Both the position numbers and the translations under genes were made by a program. From Pseudomonas sp. Q11 (GTDB taxonomy: Bacteria > Pseudomonadota > Gammaproteobacteria > Pseudomonadales > Pseudomonadaceae), in contig NZ_JAKNQY010000003.1 in the NCBI RefSeq assembly GCF_024494355.1, positions 69,666-133,665 on the forward strand: a stretch of 64,000 bases of DNA. Direction: 5' to 3'. Below, piece after piece: positions 59,364 to 64,000 of this stretch. Numbering within the stretch: position 1 is the stretch's first letter; every line of letters begins with the position of its first letter. The notes below the pieces were generated by a model. It saw nothing but the letters and a program-made list of their open reading frames with translations. It had not been told where the DNA came from and ran no database searches.

Positions 59364-60644
59364 TTAGTGTCCGGCGATCAACCGCCCCAACCCGTCCAGC
59401 AACCGATGCAACGCGCCCTGATTGGTGCGCATCACCGCAAGCCCCGCCTCAGTCATGCGCTGGGCATCGCGGGGCAGCTCGAACAGGCGCTGTACCGCCA
59501 GGGCCAGGCTTTCGGCGTCTTCGACTTCCGTCAGCGCCCCGGCATCCCGCAGTTGCGTGGCGATTTCAAGGAAGTTGAACAGATGCGGCCCGCTGAGCAC
59601 CGGTTTGGCCAGTGCCGCCGGCTCCAGCAGGTTATGGCCGCCGTTGGGTACCAGACTGCCACCGACAAAAGCGCTATCGGCCAACGCGTAGAGAAACAAC
59701 AGTTCGCCCATGGTATCGCCCAGCAGCACCGACGTCTGGGCAGTGACCGGCTGTGCGCTGGAACGCCGGACCGTGGCGAAACCTTCGCTTTCACACAATT
59801 GATGCACTGAATCGAAACGCTCGGGATGGCGCGGCACCAGGATCAGCAACGCATCGGGATAGCTGGCGAGCAACCGACGGTGGGCGGCCAGCACCACCTC
59901 ATCTTCGCCTTCATGGGTACTGGCGGCGATCCACACCGGGCGCTCCGTCGCTTGCCACTCACGGCGCAAGGCGCTGGCGTTTTCCAGCAGTTGCGGGTCA
60001 ATGGTCAGGTCGAACTTGATCGAACCGGTGACCTCGACGGTTTGCGCCCGGGCACCCAACTGACGGAAACGCTCGGCCTCGGCTTCAGTCTGGACAGCGA
60101 ACAGGCTCATCTCGGCGAGCATCGGCCGGGTGAGTTTGGGCAAACGTGCATAACCGCGTGCAGAACGCTCCGACAGTCGTGCGTTGGCCAGGGCAACAGG
60201 AATGCCGCGCCTGGCGCATTGATGAATGTGGTTGGGCCACAACTCGGTTTCCATGATCACTGCCAGCACCGGGCGAACCCGGTCGAGGAAACGGTTGGCC
60301 GCACAGGGCAAGTCGTAGGGCAAATAGCAATGCTGGATGCGTGGCTCGTTGGCGAACAACGCCTGGATGCGCTCGGAACCGGTGGGCGTCATGCAGGTGA
60401 CCGTGATCGGCAACTGTGGATAACGTTGCAGCAAGGCGCGGATCATCGGCGCGGCGGCAATGCTCTCGCCCACTGACACGGCGTGGACCCAGATGCCTCC
60501 CGGCACCATCACCGGCAAGCCCCAGGAAAAACGCTCGCCGATGCGCCGCGCATAGGCCGGCGCCTTGCGGGCCCGTAACCAGAGCCGAATCGCTACCAGT
60601 GGCAGCCCCAGATAAAACAATGCGCTATAGAGAGTTCTGTTCAT
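59364..60644 (-). CDS. waaA: 3-deoxy-D-manno-octulosonic acid (Kdo) transferase
   Basis: From the ATG at 60644 (MNRTLYSALFYLGLPLVAIR) the product is 426 residues. It has an N-terminal membrane anchor, then IWVHAVSVGESIAA, VIMETELWPNHIHQCARRGI, SIKFDLTIDP and GGSLVPNGGHNLLEPAALAK, as in GT30 family Kdo transferases. It adds Kdo residues to lipid A precursor at the inner membrane. It lies 22 bases beyond the LysR gene. The longer upstream frame overlaps that gene and is not needed. Confidence 0.96.
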   Translation of the reverse strand: MNRTLYSALFYLGLPLVAIRLWLRARKAPAYARRIGERFSWGLPVMVPGGIWVHAVSVGESIAAAPMIRALLQRYPQLPITVTCMTPTGSERIQALFANEPRIQHCYLPYDLPCAANRFLDRVRPVLAVIMETELWPNHIHQCARRGIPVALANARLSERSARGYARLPKLTRPMLAEMSLFAVQTEAEAERFRQLGARAQTVEVTGSIKFDLTIDPQLLENASALRREWQATERPVWIAASTHEGEDEVVLAAHRRLLASYPDALLILVPRHPERFDSVHQLCESEGFATVRRSSAQPVTAQTSVLLGDTMGELLFLYALADSAFVGGSLVPNGGHNLLEPAALAKPVLSGPHLFNFLEIATQLRDAGALTEVEDAESLALAVQRLFELPRDAQRMTEAGLAVMRTNQGALHRLLDGLGRLIAGH

Positions 60645-60666
60645 GGCGGCGGAGTTTATCGGTTTT

Positions 60667-61557
60667 TCAGCCGATCGCCTGCAACTGCACGGCAAAACGT
60701 TCCGCCAACCAGCGCGCGGCCGGGCCCAAAGGCTCGTCGCGACGCCAGACCAGTTCCACCACCAGGGCCGGCGGGGTCCACTCGCTGTTGAGCTCGACCA
60801 TATCCCCCTGGTACGCCGGGTACTGCACCACATGCCGTGGCAACCACGCCCAGCCCAGGCCGCTCCTCAGCCATTCGGCCAAGACGTAGAAACTGTCGGC
60901 GCGCCAGACCTGCGGACTGGCCTGTTCACTCCCAGGGTAGACACTGGACTGAGTCGCCATGAGCAATTGCCGATGCCGGGCCATTTCCAGGCAGGTCACG
61001 TAATCATGGCTTGCCAGTGGATGGCCCCGGCCGCAGACCGTAACCATCTCGACGCTGCCCAGCACCCGGCGCTCCAGCGCCTCGGGGATCTGGTCGTGAT
61101 AAAACAACAACCCCAGGTCAGCGCGGCGGTCCACCAGTTTGCGCGCCACATCGCCTTGCGCGGCGCTGGCCAGTTGCACCTCGAGGGTCGGGAACCGCTC
61201 GGCCAAGGCCGCCAGGCTGTCGATGACAGGCTGGTAAGGCATCGCCTCATCCTGAGCCAGGCGCAACATCGCCTCCTGACCGCGCATCAGGGCCAGGGCC
61301 CGGCCATTGAGACGCTCGCACTGGCGCAGCACTTCCCGCGCTTCTTCCAGCAAGGCCGCGCCGGCTTCGGTGAGCTTCGGCTGACGGCCACTGCTGCGCT
61401 CGAACAGCGTCACGCCCAGGTCGGTTTCCAACAACGCAATCGCGCTGCTAATGGCCGATTGAGCCTTGCGCTGGTCCCGCGCCATGGCGGAAAACGAACG
61501 TTTCTCGGCGACACCGACAAACAACCGCAGTTGATCCAGATTCCACTGAACACTCAT
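60667..61557 (-). CDS. LysR family transcriptional regulator
   Basis: The 296-residue regulator has an N-terminal helix-turn-helix (about 7-66; LDQLRLFVGVAEKRSFSAMA, SAISSAIALLETDLGVTLFE) and a C-terminal substrate-binding domain. The effector is unknown. It is divergent from the SMR transporter gene (start at 61661), with a 103-base intergenic region containing ctcgtatacagataggtaat. LysR genes often regulate such divergent neighbours. Confidence 0.93.
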   Translation of the reverse strand: MSVQWNLDQLRLFVGVAEKRSFSAMARDQRKAQSAISSAIALLETDLGVTLFERSSGRQPKLTEAGAALLEEAREVLRQCERLNGRALALMRGQEAMLRLAQDEAMPYQPVIDSLAALAERFPTLEVQLASAAQGDVARKLVDRRADLGLLFYHDQIPEALERRVLGSVEMVTVCGRGHPLASHDYVTCLEMARHRQLLMATQSSVYPGSEQASPQVWRADSFYVLAEWLRSGLGWAWLPRHVVQYPAYQGDMVELNSEWTPPALVVELVWRRDEPLGPAARWLAERFAVQLQAIG

Positions 61558-61660
61558 GGCGCAACCTATCTCGTATACAGATAGGTAATGACTTTACCCC
61601 ATCTGACCGCGCCCTAAAATGTCGACATCGAAAGACACCCCTTCAAGAGGATTTTCGCCT

Positions 61661-61993
61661 ATGAACGCTTACTACTACCTGGCCATCGCCATCTGCGCCG
61701 AAGTGATCGCCACCGTGTCGATGAAAGCGATCAAAGGCTTGAGCACACCCCTGCCTCTGCTGCTGGTCATCACCGGCTACGGCATCGCATTCTGGATGCT
61801 GACCCTGGTGGTGCGCACCGTCCCGGTGGGCGTGGCGTATGCGGTCTGGGCCGGGATGGGTATCGTCATGGTCAGCGTGGCGGCGCTGTTCATCTACGGG
61901 CAGAAGCTGGACGTCCCGGCAATGCTGGGGATGGCGTTGATTGTGCTGGGGGTTGTGGTGATTCAACTTTTTTCCAAAACTGCAGGGCACTGA
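61661..61993 (+). CDS. Small multidrug resistance (SMR) transporter, EmrE-like
   Basis: The 110-residue protein has four membrane helices. It has the proton- and substrate-binding Glu14 in AEVIATVSMK, and GVAYAVWAGMGIV is the family signature (helix 3). It antiports protons against lipophilic cations. Guanidinium (SugE-type) versus drug (EmrE-type) export cannot be told from the sequence. The TGA stop is followed immediately by a repeat. Confidence 0.92.
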   Translation: MNAYYYLAIAICAEVIATVSMKAIKGLSTPLPLLLVITGYGIAFWMLTLVVRTVPVGVAYAVWAGMGIVMVSVAALFIYGQKLDVPAMLGMALIVLGVVVIQLFSKTAGH

Positions 61994-61994
61994 A

Positions 61995-62103
61995 GCTGCA
62001 AGCTGCAAGCTGCAAGCTGCAAGCTGCAAGCTGCAAGCTGCAAGCAAAGGCTATCCCTCTTGCTTGTAACTTGCAGCTTGAAGCTTGAAACTTGCCGCTT
62101 CAT
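61995..62103. repeat. Heptamer array GCTGCAA x7 within a thiC-type dyad repeat
   Basis: Seven tandem gctgcaa units (61995-62043) form the left arm. The right arm (ttgtaacttgcagcttgaag..., to 62103) is their imperfect inverse. The right arm resembles the hairpin unit downstream of thiC (aacttgcagcttgccgctt). It starts two bases after the SMR stop codon and ends before the oxidoreductase start at 62122. Confidence 0.9.
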
Positions 62104-62121
62104 TTCCCGCGAGGTCGCTGC

Positions 62122-63297
62122 ATGCCATCCGTTATTTCCACCGACGTTCTGATTGTCGGCGCCGGAGTCGCCGGCCTCTGGCTGAATGCGCGCCTGCGCC
62201 GCCAGGGTTTTTCGACCGTGCTGGTGGAAAGCGCCAGCCTCGGCGGCGGGCAGAGCATCAAATCCCAGGGCATCATCCATGGTGGCGCCAAGTACGCCTT
62301 GCACGGTGCCCTCACCGGAGCCTCGGAAGCCATCGCCGACATGCCGCGCCGCTGGCGCGAAGCCCTGAGCGGCGAGGGTGAACTGGATCTGTCCGGCGTG
62401 CGCCTGCTGTCCGAAGCTCATTACCTCTGGTCTCCCGGCACCCTGGCCGGCAACCTCACCAGCTTCTTCGCCAGCAAGGCCGTGCGCGGGCGGGTCGATC
62501 AGGTCAAGGGCGAGCAACTGCCGCCGGCCCTGCAAGACAAGCGCTTCAAGGGCAAGGTCTATCGTCTGGCCGAACTGGTGGTGGACGTCCCCAGCCTGCT
62601 TGCACGGCTGGCGGACCTGGCCGGCGATGGTTTACTGGCCGGGAAAGATATCGAGCCATTGCGCGAGGGCGATGAATTGATTGGCCTTAAGGTTGATGGC
62701 CGCGAGATCCGCGCCCAGCGCATCGTCCTCAGCGCCGGGGCCGGTACTGCCGACCTGCTCAGCGCCCTGGGCCTGGAGCAACCGGCCATGCAGCGCCGGC
62801 CGTTGCACATGGTGCTGGTCAAGGGACCGAGCCTCAAGCCACTTTACGCCCACTGCCTGGGCGGCGGGCCGAAGCCACGCATCACCGTGACCACCCACCC
62901 GGCCGTCGATGGCCAATGGGTCTGGTACCTGGGCGGCGACATCGCCGAAGCCGACGGCGTGGCTCGCGAGCCCGCCGCGCAGATCGCCACCGCTCAGAAA
63001 GAGCTTGGCCAATTGCTGCCCTGGGTCGACCTCAGCACCGCACAATGGGCCACGCTACGGGTCGACCGCGCCGAACCGCTGCAATCGGCCTTGACCCGCC
63101 CGGACAACGCTTTTCTCGCCGAACAGGATCGCCTGTTGGTGGGCTGGCCGACCAAGCTGGCCCTGGCCCCGGACTTTGCCGATCGAGTGATCGCCACACT
63201 GCAACGTGATGGCATCGCACCCAGCCATCCGGCGCCACTGCCGGACCTGCCGAAACCGCCCATGGGCGTGCCTGCCTGGGAGCAACTGCTGCCATGA
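62122..63297 (+). CDS. FAD-dependent oxidoreductase (DAO family)
   Basis: The product is 391 residues from the ATG at 62122 (gaggtcgctgc upstream). The dinucleotide-binding motif is DVLIVGAGVAGLWLNARLRR (about 7-26). The second FAD-contacting loop GGGQSIKSQGIIHGGAKYAL and the late motif AEQDRLLVGWPTKLALAPDF follow. The substrate is unknown. It overlaps the aldo/keto reductase gene by 4 bases (ATGA), so the two are translationally coupled. Confidence 0.88.
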   Translation: MPSVISTDVLIVGAGVAGLWLNARLRRQGFSTVLVESASLGGGQSIKSQGIIHGGAKYALHGALTGASEAIADMPRRWREALSGEGELDLSGVRLLSEAHYLWSPGTLAGNLTSFFASKAVRGRVDQVKGEQLPPALQDKRFKGKVYRLAELVVDVPSLLARLADLAGDGLLAGKDIEPLREGDELIGLKVDGREIRAQRIVLSAGAGTADLLSALGLEQPAMQRRPLHMVLVKGPSLKPLYAHCLGGGPKPRITVTTHPAVDGQWVWYLGGDIAEADGVAREPAAQIATAQKELGQLLPWVDLSTAQWATLRVDRAEPLQSALTRPDNAFLAEQDRLLVGWPTKLALAPDFADRVIATLQRDGIAPSHPAPLPDLPKPPMGVPAWEQLLP

Positions 63298-64000
63298 GCC
63301 AACCGACCCTGCACGACTTGCATCGCCCGCTGGGCAATAACGGCCCGCTGGTTTCCCCCCTGGGCCTGGGCACCGTCAAGCTCGGCCGCGACCAGGCGGT
63401 CAAATACCCCAACGGTTTCCAGATTCCCGATGACGACGAAGCGCGCATGCTGCTCAAACTGGCGCGCGAGCTGGGCATCAACCTGATCGACACCGCGCCG
63501 GCCTATGGCCGCAGCGAAGAACGCCTGGGCCCGTTGTTGCGCGGCCAGCGTCAGGATTGGGTGATTGTCAGCAAGGTCGGGGAAGAATTCAGTGACGGCC
63601 AGTCGCGCCACGACTTCAGTGCCGCCCACACCCGATTCTCAGTGGAACGCAGCCTCAAGCGCCTGGAAACGGACTACATCGACCTGGTGCTGGTGCACTC
63701 CGACGGCAACGACCTGGCGATCCTCAACGACAGCGAGGTCTACCCGACCCTGGCGGCGCTCAAGCGCGAGGGCAAGATCGGCGGCTTCGGTTTTTCCGGC
63801 AAAACCGTCGAGGGCGGTTTGAAAGCGCTGGAGCAAGGCGATTGCGCGATGGTCACCTACAATCTGAACGAACGAAACGAGAAGGCTGTCATTGACTACG
63901 CAGCCGAGCATGGCAAAGCGATTCTGGTGAAGAAAGCCTTGGCCAGCGGCCACGTCTGCCTGAACCCTGGTGTGGACCCGGTCCGGGCCAGCTTCGAACT
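63294..64000 (+). CDS. Aldo/keto reductase, 5' part (3' end outside window)
   Basis: The frame is open from the ATG at 63294 to the window end, giving the first 235 residues. The TIM-barrel reductase has the catalytic Asp and Tyr in NLIDTAPAYGRSEERLGPLL, Lys in VIVSKVG and His in LVLVHSDGND. Its partner FAD oxidoreductase suggests a two-step redox pathway, but the substrate is unknown. Confidence 0.93.
   Translation, partial: MSQPTLHDLHRPLGNNGPLVSPLGLGTVKLGRDQAVKYPNGFQIPDDDEARMLLKLARELGINLIDTAPAYGRSEERLGPLLRGQRQDWVIVSKVGEEFSDGQSRHDFSAAHTRFSVERSLKRLETDYIDLVLVHSDGNDLAILNDSEVYPTLAALKREGKIGGFGFSGKTVEGGLKALEQGDCAMVTYNLNERNEKAVIDYAAEHGKAILVKKALASGHVCLNPGVDPVRASFE

Noticed and set aside
61995..62043. 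CRISPR-like array of short repeats
   Set aside because: The units are contiguous 7-mers without spacers, and no cas gene is present.

Overview
The window is a typical Pseudomonas core-genome segment, most likely from the P. fluorescens group. The evidence is synteny with the stretch I remember in P. aeruginosa from rpsF/rplI through hfq, mutL, psd, parC/parE and thiC to tolC, together with GC-rich coding DNA and many REP-type repeats with the core tGTGGGAGCGAGCCTGCTCGCGA. No phage, integron, transposase or CRISPR array is visible. Nearly all of the sequence is housekeeping genes, and most of these are on the minus strand.

Layout. 1-9335 (minus): ygiQ (cut by the window edge), dnaB, then the ribosomal cluster rpsF-rpsR-(DUF2232)-rplI, then rnr-rlmB. 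9497-9968: two identical tRNA-Leu(CAG) genes, each with its own promoter and terminator. 10149-18783 (minus): a chemotaxis receptor, purA, hisZ, hflC, hflK, hflX, hfq. 18875-25143 (minus): a tightly overlapping miaA-mutL-amiB-tsaE-nnrD run, with queG diverging from nnrD. 26268-31009: a TRIC/UPF0126 membrane protein, orn, rsgA, motB, motA. 31176-34455 (plus): an HDOD-GAF protein, rhdA and psd. 34552-36358 is a visibly AT-richer pair (an O-antigen-ligase-like protein and a hexapeptide acetyltransferase). It is followed by a PA4958-like protein, serB and an AhpA-like HAMP protein. 41496-48713 (minus): a PqiC-like lipoprotein, then parC-protease-phytase-like-parE and yqiA. 48714-50884 is a gene-poor repeat island holding one DUF6124 gene. 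50885-63999: cpdA, a DUF1249 gene, nudF, an RsiV-like lipoprotein, cytX, thiC with a TPP riboswitch, tolC, waaA, a LysR regulator, an SMR transporter, an FAD oxidoreductase and a partial aldo/keto reductase.

The genes group into functions: translation and RNA decay (rpsF, rpsR, rplI, rnr, rlmB, orn, rsgA, hfq, miaA, queG, tsaE), DNA transactions (dnaB, mutL, parC, parE), envelope (amiB, psd, waaA, tolC, hflKC), motility and signalling (motAB, the chemoreceptor, HDOD and PilZ-like proteins, cpdA) and cofactors (thiC, cytX, nnrD).

The most unusual parts are non-coding. (i) The DUF6124 gene lies between inverted arms of about 410-450 bp and separates yqiA from cpdA. (ii) A palindrome of about 165 bp lies in front of tolC. 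(iii) An imperfect inverted repeat with arms of about 46 bp lies between the divergent genes orn and rsgA. (iv) Three different dyad-repeat families begin at, or include, the stop codons of thiC, tolC, the PA4958-like gene and the SMR gene. (v) The AT-rich polysaccharide gene pair lies beside psd, where a gene I remember from P. aeruginosa (fimX) is missing downstream.
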